From positions 17,791 to 81,790 of the forward strand of contig MCGO01000170.1 in assembly GCA_002104985.1 (NCBI GenBank): 64,000 nucleotides of DNA. Reading direction: 5' to 3'. Made by a program: the position numbers and the translations under genes. Of the stretch, positions 32,212 through 42,089 are shown piece after piece. The DNA comes from Rhizoclosmatium globosum. Taxonomy: Eukaryota > Chytridiomycota > Chytridiomycetes > Chytridiales > Chytriomycetaceae. The notes beneath the pieces are model-generated. The model did no database searches and was not told where the DNA came from. It saw only the letters and a program-made list of their open reading frames with translations. Numbering within the stretch: position 1 is the stretch's first letter; each line of letters starts with the position of its first letter.

Positions 32212-32994
32212 ATGCACGCACCATCCATCGCCGACACTCTCACCTGCTCAATATGCATGGAACTCCTCCAAGATCCCGTCCGAGTCGATCCATGTGACCA
32301 CTACTTCTGCCGGCCCTGCATCAAAGGCTGGCTGAGAAAGGACAGAATGACATGCCCAATTGATCGCACTCACGTCAAAGGTTTCAAAGCGCCAGACAGA
32401 ATTGTTGCAGAAATCGTTGAAAGATTGAATGGAAAGGAGGGATCAGCGAGACAATTGAACAATGTGTCATCCACAGGCTCCGCATCTTTGAAACCTTCGC
32501 CATCTGGAGCCTCTGCTTCTTCATCAATTTCTACCCATCCTGCCAACGAGAACCACGTCCAATCAGTCATGAGTAGAATCTTCCACAAAAACCAAAGCTC
32601 GCTGTCGACAGCCACACAACCACCTTCAGTCATTCGATCAACTTCTTCGCTACAAATACGACCAAATATGGGGCCACAATTAAGGATAATGTCGTGCTCT
32701 GGCTGCGATAAACAGCTCCCGCACAATCAATCATTCCACAAATGCAACAGCTGCCGCGATACACTGTTTTGCACCGATTGCTACCGCTCAGCCGCGTTCA
32801 TCCATCCAAATCACATCTTTTCGCCACTTAATTACAGCTCCGGCAAAGAATGCGGACATTCCTGTGACGCTAGTGGCTCAATAATCCAGTGCTGCTTGTG
32901 CGGTCATACCAGCCACCACCCTTTATCTTCCTACAACTTGATTCTTTCGAATCGATATTGTGGTTCATGTTCAGTACGTGGCTTACAACGATGA
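32212..32994 (+). CDS. RING-finger protein with second Cys-rich zinc region (divergent family member)
   Basis: The open frame starts upstream at a TTG, but the first ATG is 32212 (MHAPSIADTLTCSICMEL), and the RING starts 11 residues later: 260 aa. The RING reads CSICMELLQDP, CDHYFCRPCI, CPIDRTHV. A Ser-rich linker is followed by a ZZ-like pair, CSGCDKQLP, CNSCRDTLFCTDCYRS. The family C-terminal motif then follows in diverged form: CGHSCDASGSIIQCCLC, YCGSC. It sits in the same tandem array and strand as the other RING genes, so ancient duplication is likely. Confidence 0.8.
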   Translation: MHAPSIADTLTCSICMELLQDPVRVDPCDHYFCRPCIKGWLRKDRMTCPIDRTHVKGFKAPDRIVAEIVERLNGKEGSARQLNNVSSTGSASLKPSPSGASASSSISTHPANENHVQSVMSRIFHKNQSSLSTATQPPSVIRSTSSLQIRPNMGPQLRIMSCSGCDKQLPHNQSFHKCNSCRDTLFCTDCYRSAAFIHPNHIFSPLNYSSGKECGHSCDASGSIIQCCLCGHTSHHPLSSYNLILSNRYCGSCSVRGLQR

Positions 32995-33175
32995 AGTAAT
33001 TTACTTGTATGAAACCGTGCTAGTAAACATTCACAGTTTGCATTTACAATGCTGTAATAATTCTTCAAGATAATTATCTTTATGGTTCCAAGCAAGCATC
33101 CAAGTTTGAGAAATTATACAGTTCAGCTGGGGCACCAGTAACGGACACTGAAGGAATTCAAATCCAATCAACTAT

Positions 33176-33500
33176 ATGACCATCACAGACAACCTCAAGT
33201 GTTGTATCTGCCTGGCTGCAAGATGCAGTTCGTTTGAACCCATATAACCACCACTACTTTCGTAGTTGCATCTCTACTTGGTTTACATCAACAGGTAGAG
33301 GCGTCACGCCATTAGGATCTTATGGTCAACCATTATTCCCATCAATGCTGAACCGAGGAAGAAGTTGTTCTCCTCAAATTCAAAGATTTGGCGCAGCTAT
33401 CATCAAAAGGGTGTTTTCTCAAAATCCTCCATCGCCACCAATGCGGTGATATTCCTGGTTTGTGTGGTTTGTGCGAAAATCGATACTTCTGCTTATATTA
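33176..33500 (+). pseudogene. Degenerate RING-family copy
   Basis: ATG 33176 reads MTITDNLKCCICLAARCSS, like the start of a RING, then meets a stop. Another frame continues YNHHYFRSCISTWF, where the expected Cys after HYF is lost. Broken frames continue to about 33500. This is a dead fourth RING unit at the end of the array. Confidence 0.65.
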
Positions 33501-33607
33501 CTTAAAGGCTCTTGCTTTAGCTGTCAAAGGGAAGTTAAGGCATAAGCCCAACTTTCCTTTCCAAAATTTCTGTTTGCTTTCCTTGTGACACCTTTGCCGT
33601 TGCCTCC

Positions 33608-34897
33608 ATGAAGTCCCCTTCTCCCCGAGACAATTCGACATGGACGATAAACCGAGCCAATGACGGACACACCGAATCACATGCGACAGCTTTGGCGTTT
33701 GCATCAGTCGGCCTCGTTGTCAATCTAGTGTTCATCGTATGCATCTTGATGAACCGGGCCCAACTGCTGCCAAAGGGAACCCTGACATCCAGCTCCACCG
33801 AATCCCTTGATACCCCGGTACTTCCGCCAAAGAAATGCTCGGCGATGGTGCTCAACCGGATCATCTTTGTGATCCTGATAATTGTGTCAATCAGCGCTAT
33901 AATTGTGCTTGCCTCCAACATCCTCAACCTCACCACAGTCCTGACAGCCCTGCCTGGCGGTCCCGAGCTGAACCCAAACATCCGATTCAGCGATACGGAG
34001 GTGGCAGTGCGATACATACTCTGCTTCTCGGGATACGCTACCGTTGTGGCCTTATTCTGTGCCAACACAATTCTTGCCTTTGAACGATACTCTGTCATTC
34101 GATATTCAAAGTCACTGTCCTTGAAAGCTATTGCAGCGATAGTACTTCCCTCGTTACTCTTTTTTGCATGCTTGGTGACGTCTTTCATCTTGGCTGTGAG
34201 TCTGTCACCTGATCTCCGACACCACCCTAAATTGACCACCACACTACACCCTCACACCCTCTTCTTCTAAACAAAACAGAAAATCAAGTCATGCACTGGA
34301 AGCGGCCTGAACTTTCACTATGGCCGTCCCTTCGCCATGCCAGGAAACAGATCAAACCATGTCATCCAGCGTTACTTCCTCGTAGGAATCTGCTACTTTC
34401 CCATCTCAATTGTTATAATCTTTGGAGTCTATCTTGCGAGCTACAGAATCATTGCCAAAATTGTAGACGAAACATACGAGATCCACCATACCCCTGATTT
34501 CGATGAATCGCAGGAAACCAGCAGCAGTATCGAGTCAGCTACCAAGAAACAAAAAGTTGCAGTCTTGATTCGATGTGCGTTGATGGGATTTGGGAGTTTA
34601 GCTTTCTATCTTCCAACTATCATAATCATATTCCTTGATCGGCTGAGTCCAGTGACTCCTCAAAATAGCTGGAAGCGACAAAACGACACAACGAAAGCCG
34701 AGAATTTCAATGTGACTTTGGCCTCCAAGGGATGTTCGGTTACTGGAACAAGCAATTTCACAGACCATTCATGGTTTTATCCAGTTACCACAATATTACC
34801 GGCGATTGATGTTCTATGGACTCCTGTTTTGATCTTATGGCTTCAAATGCAACATAGGCTTGTGTTTTTCAGATTTCTGAAAGCGATTCGGAGGTAG
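33608..34897 (+). CDS. Rhodopsin-class GPCR, C terminus altered by a hAT insertion (2 exons)
   Basis: ATG at 33608; exon 1 to 34195, exon 2 from 34280, giving 401 aa. The extracellular N terminus has an N-glycosylation site. Seven helices are visible. TM3 ends in ERY (NTILAFERYSV), the E/DRY motif that couples class A receptors to G proteins. TM5 (YFLVGICYFPISIVIIFGV) is followed by a ~60-residue third loop, then TM6 and TM7. The ligand is unknown. The stop codon TAG at 34895-34897 is the first three bases of the hAT element. Without the element the frame would read on five codons to a TGA at 35528, so the insertion trims only the tail. Confidence 0.85.
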
Positions 34898-35504
34898 GGA
34901 TGGCCATTTTGTATCTGATCAGATTACCCGGGCCGGGTATACCCGATAGTTATCGGGTTCGGGTTTGTCACACGTTTTACCCGGTTGGTAGGGTTCGAAC
35001 CTCAAATTGATACTTTAAATATATCATTGTTCTTTTTTTCTTTTTGCAAACATGTCTTCCTCTCCACCACGAGGTCAACCTGGCGACCAAATTTCTCCTA
35101 CACGATCGAGCCCACGAAGTATCGCATATAACTTTGAATTATCACATCCCAGCAAGCCAGTTCCTTCCGAGCGATTATTCTCCGCCGCTGGATTAATCTT
35201 GAACAGTAAAAGAGCAAGACTCACTCCTGCTAACGCACGGGCGCTTATTTGCACTCATAATTGGTACAGTGTTGGAATTTTTGAGTTTACAATTAATGGG
35301 AGTGCCAAGCTTGCAATGAAACAGTACGACTGCAATGATTCTGATGACGTTCTTTAAATAATATACGTTTTATTTTAGTCTCTTATAACCAGATACAACC
35401 GGGTAGGTCATACCCGGTCGGGTACGGGTACAGTTACTAAATGACCAGATATGAGGAACTCTTATACCCGCGGGTATCGGGTAACCACCGGGTAGCCATC
35501 CCTA
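34895..35504 (+). mobile_element. Non-autonomous hAT element, 610 bp
   Basis: Bounded by an exact 8-bp target duplication, TTCGGAGG, at 34887-34894 and 35505-35512. Termini are inverted (TAGGGATGGC at the left end, GCCATCCCTA at the right end). Subterminal regions are rich in ACCCG/CGGGT on both sides. Eight-bp duplications and TAGGG-type ends are hAT hallmarks. Only the C-terminal transposase region is encoded, so it would need a helper. Confidence 0.95.
35052..35357 (+). CDS. hAT transposase C-terminal dimerisation remnant
   Basis: 101-aa ORF from ATG 35052 inside the hAT element. SKPVPSERLFSAAGLILNSK and RARLTPANARALICTHNW match the hAT family dimerisation region. The DDE core and BED finger are absent, so it cannot transpose the element itself. 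Confidence 0.85.
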   Translation: MSSSPPRGQPGDQISPTRSSPRSIAYNFELSHPSKPVPSERLFSAAGLILNSKRARLTPANARALICTHNWYSVGIFEFTINGSAKLAMKQYDCNDSDDVL

Positions 35505-35705
35505 TTCGGAGGAGGATGTTGGGATACTGATGAAGTATATATTTCTTTTCTAGAATATAATGCACTGTTTTCATGAATAAATACAGTATGAATGTATCTT
35601 TTCGTCGTTCCAGTGGACCTCTTAACTAAGTCCTAGTATGCACACAGATTGCCAAGATCTGCAAACAAATCAAAAGCAGGAGTTCAACCTCCCAGTCCCA
35701 ACACG

Positions 35706-38700
35706 ATGCCTCCGCTCCAGCCCCGCAAAAATCTTCCACCAGTTTCGCAGTCCGTCGATTCGATCGCGGAAGGCTCAACAACTTCCTCCCAAAACAAGCT
35801 CGCGAAAGGAGAATCCAAAAACATGTCAAAGAGCGAACATTCTCTTCTCGGATCCACGTCAATCGAACCAAAAGGCGACGAGTCTCACGCCCGAAACTCG
35901 TCTTCCTCAAAAGGACAAACAACAAGTGTCCCCGAATCAACGCCCTCCCTCCAACAACAACCATCAAGTCAAAAGACTCGTTCCTTCATCCAATACATGG
36001 AAAAACCTGCTCCCCTTTTAAAACGCGCATCTTCAGCGTTGATGAGCGACAAGGAAGCTCAGAATAACGATCAGATTGGAGCTCCATTTCCACATCCTCC
36101 AAAGGAAAAGTCCCACTTGCACGCTGCTCATGTACCATCAACGCGGTCGCGAGCAGCTTCGATTACTCCAGAATCACGAAATCCGCCAACACTTGTGACG
36201 CCAACAGCTACAGCCGCAGGAGCAAATCAGGCTCCACCAACGCCCGTGGAGGAGCACCATCCCTTGGGAGAAATCTTACAGAAGGACGATTCAAAGGATG
36301 CGAAAGATGTTGGTGCATTGAAAGACGCGAGTGTAACAATTGTAAGAGTTTGTCGTTGCAGAATCACTTCCTAACAACCTTTACCCAGGATGAACACCAT
36401 CTCCCGATCGAAGCGTTAGTCTCAAAATACAAAACATCAGTGAATATAAAGAGTCCGCGAGATTCAACGGGTCTGACACACACACTTGCCAAAGAGTTGC
36501 TGTATCAACACGGGAAAAATATCTTGCCTCGGCCCAAGAAGGAGTCAGCATTCTATAGATTCTTCATGTGTATCACAAACATGTTTAATTTACTGCTACT
36601 ATTTGGAGGACAGGTTATTTAGTACTCTATAGCTTTGATCCAGTTGAGAACTTTTCAAATGTATGTTGAGTCCAAAAGGATTGCTCGATTACTTAATCAC
36701 ACATTTAGGTCTACATCGGAAGTGTCCTCCTCTGTGTTGCCTTTGTAAATGCATTCATTGAATTTTACGAGCTCACAAAAGTCTCAAAAATCGTGGAAAG
36801 TTTTACAAACATGATTCCACGTGAGGCTCGATGTATTCGCGCATCCATGCTGCAGCGTATTAACGTTGCTGAATTGGTTCCTGGAGATGTTATTTTGTTG
36901 GAAGCTGGAGACAAGATTCCTGCTGATGCGATTGTATTTCATAGTCATGAATTCAGAGTTGATAATTCGTCGTTGACGGGGGAGAGTGAGAGTGTGGAGA
37001 GGAGTCCCGTTTTGGTTGGGGTTCTTGCTGCTGATGCGGGTGCTTTGGAGGCAAAGAATGTCGTGTTTGGTGGAACTGTTGTCTCAAACGGTATATTGAA
37101 TTTACCCAATCTTTTCAAATTAAGTTTTCGATCGTATGTAGGCGAAGCATACGTCATCATTATCCGAACGGGTGCACACACAGTCCTCGGCAAAATTGCC
37201 AACCTCACAAACCAATCTCATGGGGGCAAGAAATCCAAAAAACGGAGCCCACTCAGTTCTGAGATCCAACGATTCTGTAAACTTATTTCCCTTCTTGCAA
37301 GTGGGACCGCCATTTTCTTTTTCCTTATCAGTCTTGCACGTGGAAGCGAGTTCAATTCGAGTTTTCAATTTGCCATTGGGATTCTTGTTGCATGGATTCC
37401 CCAAGGTCTACCCGTTACAGTAACAATGCTGTTGGCTGTTGCGGGGAACGAATGGCGAAGAGACAGGTCTTGATTAAGGATTTACATGGTGTTGAGACGT
37501 TGGGGGCGATTACAATGTTGGCGACAGATAAGACCGGGACTTTGACCATGAATCAGATGAAAGTTTCGCGTGTTTGGACGAATATGGTTAACATGTATGC
37601 TGGTGATGGGGAAGCACCTGTGGGCGAGCGGTTGTTGAAATTGGATGTCAGTGGTGTTGCTCAGATTTTGCATATGGCTGCGACATGTACAAGGTTTGTG
37701 AAGAAGTTCTTCTCGATTTCATGCTGATTTGTTCGTAGAGCGCGCTTTGACTCAACGGAGGGAAAGATTGCAGAACGGAAAATTATTGGCGATGCAACAG
37801 ACACAGGGCTCCTTCAATTTGCGGCTAGTCGTTTGGCAAATGTCGATAAGGTATGGCAAAGATTATTCACTAACAGACTAAAGTATACGTAACAAGCTCT
37901 TCACCCAATATCCCAAAATCTTTGAGATTCCCTTTTCCTCCGAGACAAAGACGCATTTGAGTATTCACAGAAAAGGACATCCTGATGGAACTCTCACTAT
38001 GCATGTCAAAGGAGCTCCAGAACGAGTCCTTGCATCCTGTGCAACAATCCTGATGAACGGGAAAACGGAACCCCTAACTGACTTTCATCGAACTCAATTT
38101 AAGGAAACATACGAAAAGATGGCTAAGCGCGGTGAACGTGTGATTGCATTTGCACAGTACTGGCTTCCGGGGCGAAAATTTCCTGATAACTATCGATTCA
38201 GTTTAGAAAAGACAAACTTTCCAACGGTATGTCTTTTGAGTGTTTCGCAAGTATTTGCTGACTCGTAGATAGACGGGCCTGACATTTGTCGGTTTGGTTT
38301 CAGTAGAAGACCCACCAAAACATGGCGTTCGAGAAGCAATTGGAAGTATTCGCCAGGCTGGAATCCAAGTCATAATGGTGACGGGAGACCACCCACTCAC
38401 AGCCGCTGCTATTGCGCGAAGAATAAATCTTCTCACACAACCGACCCTCGAAGAAGTCGCGAAAGAATGTGGAAAGCCACCGTCAAAAATTTCGGATTCA
38501 GAAGTGCATGCGGTAGTTGTGAATGGAGAGCTTCTTGCTTCGTTCACAGATGATGATTGGGATCGAGTCTTGAGTAAACAGGAAGTTATTTTCGCAAGAA
38601 CGAGTCCGAAACAGAAACTCGAGATAGTAAAGCGTGCTCAAAGTTTGGGCCATATTGTTGGTGTCACTGGCGATGGTGTGAATGATGCTGCAGCGCTGCG

Positions 38701-40166
38701 TCACGCCGACCTAGGTATTGCAATGAACAAAACAGGAAGCGATGTGAGCAAAGAAGCAGCAGGTATGATTCTGATGGACGATAATTTCGCCAGTACTGTG
38801 GTTGGAATCTTGGAAGGTGAGAAGCAACTAAACTTTAAACAAAGGCTTTAATGACGTCTTATTAGGCCGTTTGATCTTTGTGAATATGAAGAAATCGATT
38901 CAATACTTCCTCACACACATCATGTCCGAAGTTTTCCCATATCTCGCCAACGTAGTTATCCCCATCCCTCTAGCCTTGACCGCGATCCAAATTCTTGTCG
39001 TTGATCTTGGATTTGAGCTTTTCATTACTCTTTCTTTTGCTTGGGAGCCTCCAGAAGATTCAGAGGCTCTGCTCCGTCTTGGCCCACGACAACCCGTCAC
39101 AGCCGAAAGTATCCAGTTAATGAAGAATAAACGCCAGGCAAAGAAAGATGTGCTGGAAGCGCAAGCAAATGCTATTCATGATGCCGCCGAACGACGGTCT
39201 TCCATTGGAAACCAGTTGGATGTCGAAAAACAAAAAACCAGCATCACTCCAAAGTATCAGCTGACTTCAGCAGATGACGACGATTATCAAAATCTATTGG
39301 AAAACTCGAATGACGAGATATACGGAGACTTGAATGAAGCGCAAAAGGCGGCATTGAAATTGAAAGGGAGATGGTGGAGACACATTTCCGAGCTAAAGGC
39401 GATGATGACCGACATTCGGTATTGGAAAGCTCAACAGAAAGAATGGAAGGCTCTAGTTGCGATCAAAAGTGGAGAAAGACTTGTCGATGCTGAAGTGCTC
39501 AGTTGGTCTTATTTGGAAGCTGGGTTGATGGAAGCATCGATATGCATCGGAACCTTCTTTGCTGTTTTGTATTGGGGTTGGGATATGACTCCGACAGACG
39601 CAAAGCGCATTCAGCGTTCTCGAGGTTTTAAACCACATACTGCTAATCATACACTTGAAAGTGGAATCATTATTGTAAGGGATATCCTCGATTATATACA
39701 GCTGACGCGTTTAACAATTAGACGGGTGAAGATCAACTTGAGGCACTTGAACAAGCACAGTCGGCCTTCTATCTTTCTATTCTAATTGTTCAACTTTGGA
39801 ATCTATTTGCTTGCAAGACCAGGCTGCGACTACCCACTCAAAAGATATTTGTTGCAAATGTTACTACTTTAATCGCAGTTGCTGTTGGGGTAACTTTTGC
39901 GATGCTGATTGTTTACACGCCGTTTATGAATGGTACAGAATTCTTCGTTTATTCCGTCACTAACTTGATTATAAGCCGTGTTTATGACATCAAACGCACT
40001 CAATCCGGTCTTTCTGCTCATTCCACTAAGCGCTGGATCTCTCGTATTTATCTACTCAATTTTCAGGCGATCTTTACTTCGAAAGTGGTGGCCTCAAACA
40101 TTTGCAAAAGACTTTGGAGCGAAAGTGAGACTGAATATGGCAAAATCAGTGGACGAACTCAATTAA
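35706..40166 (+). CDS. P2C-type (Na,K-ATPase-like) P-type cation ATPase (10 exons, one frame break)
   Basis: Exons: 35706-36341, 36389-36613, 36709-37090, 37142-37693, 37739-37850, 37897-38226, 38273-38816, 38866-39674, 39722-39932, 39976-40166. One added base near 37446 restores frame, giving about 1,330 aa. A ~210-aa low-complexity N terminus precedes the ATPase. Seen in order: SLTGES (actuator), phosphorylation site DKTGTLT, KGAPERVL (nucleotide binding), TGDHPLTA, and hinge TGDGVNDAAAL. C-terminal helices end in RRSLLRKWWPQTFAK, close to the RR-x3-RR-x-P end of animal alpha subunits. The M4 motif reads IPQGLP where Na,K-ATPases have VPEGL, and the M6 motif reads VDLGFEL for IDLGTDM. About 125 extra residues lie between M6 and M7. 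A plasma-membrane Na+/K+ or related pump is inferred; specificity is uncertain. A beta subunit is not in the window. Confidence 0.92.
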
Positions 40167-40205
40167 CAGCTTTATTTAATGTATTATAATAAACAGTAAT
40201 AGTCA

Positions 40206-41108
40206 TCAGCTTGGCGCTTCCTTTTCATTTTTCTTCTTTCGTAGCATCACAAGTTTGATTTTCATTATAACCAAAGGAAAGGATATGAAGAAGACTGACC
40301 AATCCACGGCTTGAAGTAATCGAGTGTAAAGAGTCAGATTTTCTTGCGAATCATTCGAAGCGACGACAAGAAACGCAATATAGATCCCAAGCAATATTGC
40401 CATCGCAAGTGAACACATTAACCCGTATTGGGTAATGATGACGAACAAATCAATAGCGAGGATTTTGTAATCTTTTCTGAGCTTCACTGTGTCGACTGTC
40501 TTTTGGAAGATGTACTTCAAGTAATTTACCGCAAAAAACGTGTCCTAATAACTCATTTAATGTTATAACTTATTTGAGTGTTTTAATTTATGCCTTACCA
40601 ATATAAAAACACCTGCGCCAGCCAAAACATTTGCAGTTGTTGCAGCAACTTCTTGAGAGTCTGGATCTATTGGAATAACTACAGCAATCAACGGGCCAAA
40701 CGTTATCAAGCAAGTGAAAATCAATAGTATTCGAACTATTTTGAGTACGATGACTGAAGAAGTAGTTTGAAACACCTCATAAGAACGCGTCCAGCTACTG
40801 CATAGGTAAAATATAAGCCACAGTGCAAACGATATAGCGTTCACGATATTGAGGCCAACAGATGCAGCAGACCACATTGGGATGGAGATATACAAACTAT
40901 GTGTAATCAGGTATGCGCATTGTGAAACTAGAAGCATAAGAAGCATACAATTCTTGAGCGAGAAGACATGATGGATTGTTGGCGCTGTAACAACTAGAAA
41001 GCAACCCAATATAACCAACTCAGTCACCGAAAACGCAGCTACAACAGCTATAGATGTGACGGCTTCTATTTGGTACTCTTCGCCGGTTTCGTGCAGGCGG
41101 ATGTCCAT
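40206..41108 (-). CDS. Seven-TM protein, tandem paralogue 1 (2 exons)
   Basis: ATG at 41108; exon 1 to 40599, exon 2 from 40544 to 40206, 282 aa. The 54-nt intron joins GVFIL to DTFFAVNYLKYIF. About seven hydrophobic helices are seen (VTELVILGCFLVVTAPTI, LLMLLVSQCAYLITHSLYI, IVNAISFALWLIFYL, IVRILLIFTCLITFGPLI, and others). It ends in a basic tail (IMKIKLVMLRKKKNEK). It is convergent with the ATPase, 39 bases apart. It aligns throughout with the next gene. Likely a lineage-specific 7TM receptor; no class motif is seen. Confidence 0.75.
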
Positions 41109-41160
41109 TTTTCTGATTGTTCTTAGAGACAATAATGATATTTAAGTGGACAGAACAATG

Positions 41161-41993
41161 TCAGCCTTTTATTACCATCTTTTTTGTTTTCACCTTTGTC
41201 TTAAACATAACAAGCTTTACCTTCATCATAATCAAAGGAAGGCTAACACCAAAAATACAAATATCAATGAGCACCAACAGCGCCGCATATACGTCCAAAT
41301 TACTGTTATATCCTGCCATTGTAGTCCAAAAAAATGAATAATCCAATTGCTGTCAAGACCATAATCGACGATGGAAGGCCATAACTTGAGATTAACTTGA
41401 AGATCTCAACGGTCTTAGTATTCGGACCTTTTAACTCCACTGTCTCTTGTGTCCTCTTGAATATATAAGCAAAATACGAATACCCAAAGAAAACATCTAA
41501 AACAAAAACGCAAATGCCACAGATTATGTTTGTGAGCAAAACCAAGTATTGCTGCGTATCATTCGAAACAGGTATAAGGAAAGAAAAGAATGGAGTGAAG
41601 CATAGTATGGCAGTCGAAATCAACACCGCCTTCACAACATTAAGCGTTCTGACAGAGCATGTAACACGAAACATCATACGATCGTAGCCATCCCGTCCAC
41701 AAGTAGAAAAGTTCCCAAAGTCCAAAGATGAGAGTATTTATCATATTGATTGCGTTGGATAAAGGAAGCTTGATATACAACGTGTGTGTAACAAAATACC
41801 CCAATTGCGAAATAAGCAAATAGATGAGCATTTGATTTTTCAATGAGATTACGTGTAGTAACGTTGTTGAAGTTGTAGTTAAGAAGCCAAGGAATAGGAT
41901 TAGCTCTACACCAGAAAGTACCGATAGTGCTTCCATTGCGAGTACAGATATTGTGCGGGCATCAGTTTCATTGGTATGAAGTAACGTATCCAT
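41161..41993 (-). CDS. Seven-TM protein, tandem paralogue 2 (intronless, two frame breaks)
   Basis: ATG at 41993 (MDTLLHTNETDARTISV). The frame changes near 41687 (T run after SYDV) and near 41335 (7-T run). Removing one T, or adding two, at each site gives about 276 aa aligned with the gene at 40206: ELILFLGFLTTTSTTLLHV, YLLISQLGYFVTHTLYI, INTLIFGLWELFYLW, and a basic end VMFKTKVKTKK. At the position of the neighbour's intron it reads straight through (CVFVLDVFFGYSYFAYIF). Confidence 0.68.
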
Positions 41994-42089
41994 GAATTTT
42001 GATTTCGGTGGGGTAATGGTATTGTTCAAAATGACAATGGAATAACATATCGAAAAGAAGTATTGTGGTAAAATAATTAAGGATAAATA

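Noticed and set aside
33234..33588. Intact small RING protein downstream of 32994
   Set aside because: The reading frame is interrupted and a core cysteine is lost after HYF, so it is listed as a pseudogene.
36945..37404. Minus-strand ORFs within the ATPase gene
   Set aside because: They overlap conserved ATPase exons in antisense and show no domain or initiation evidence.
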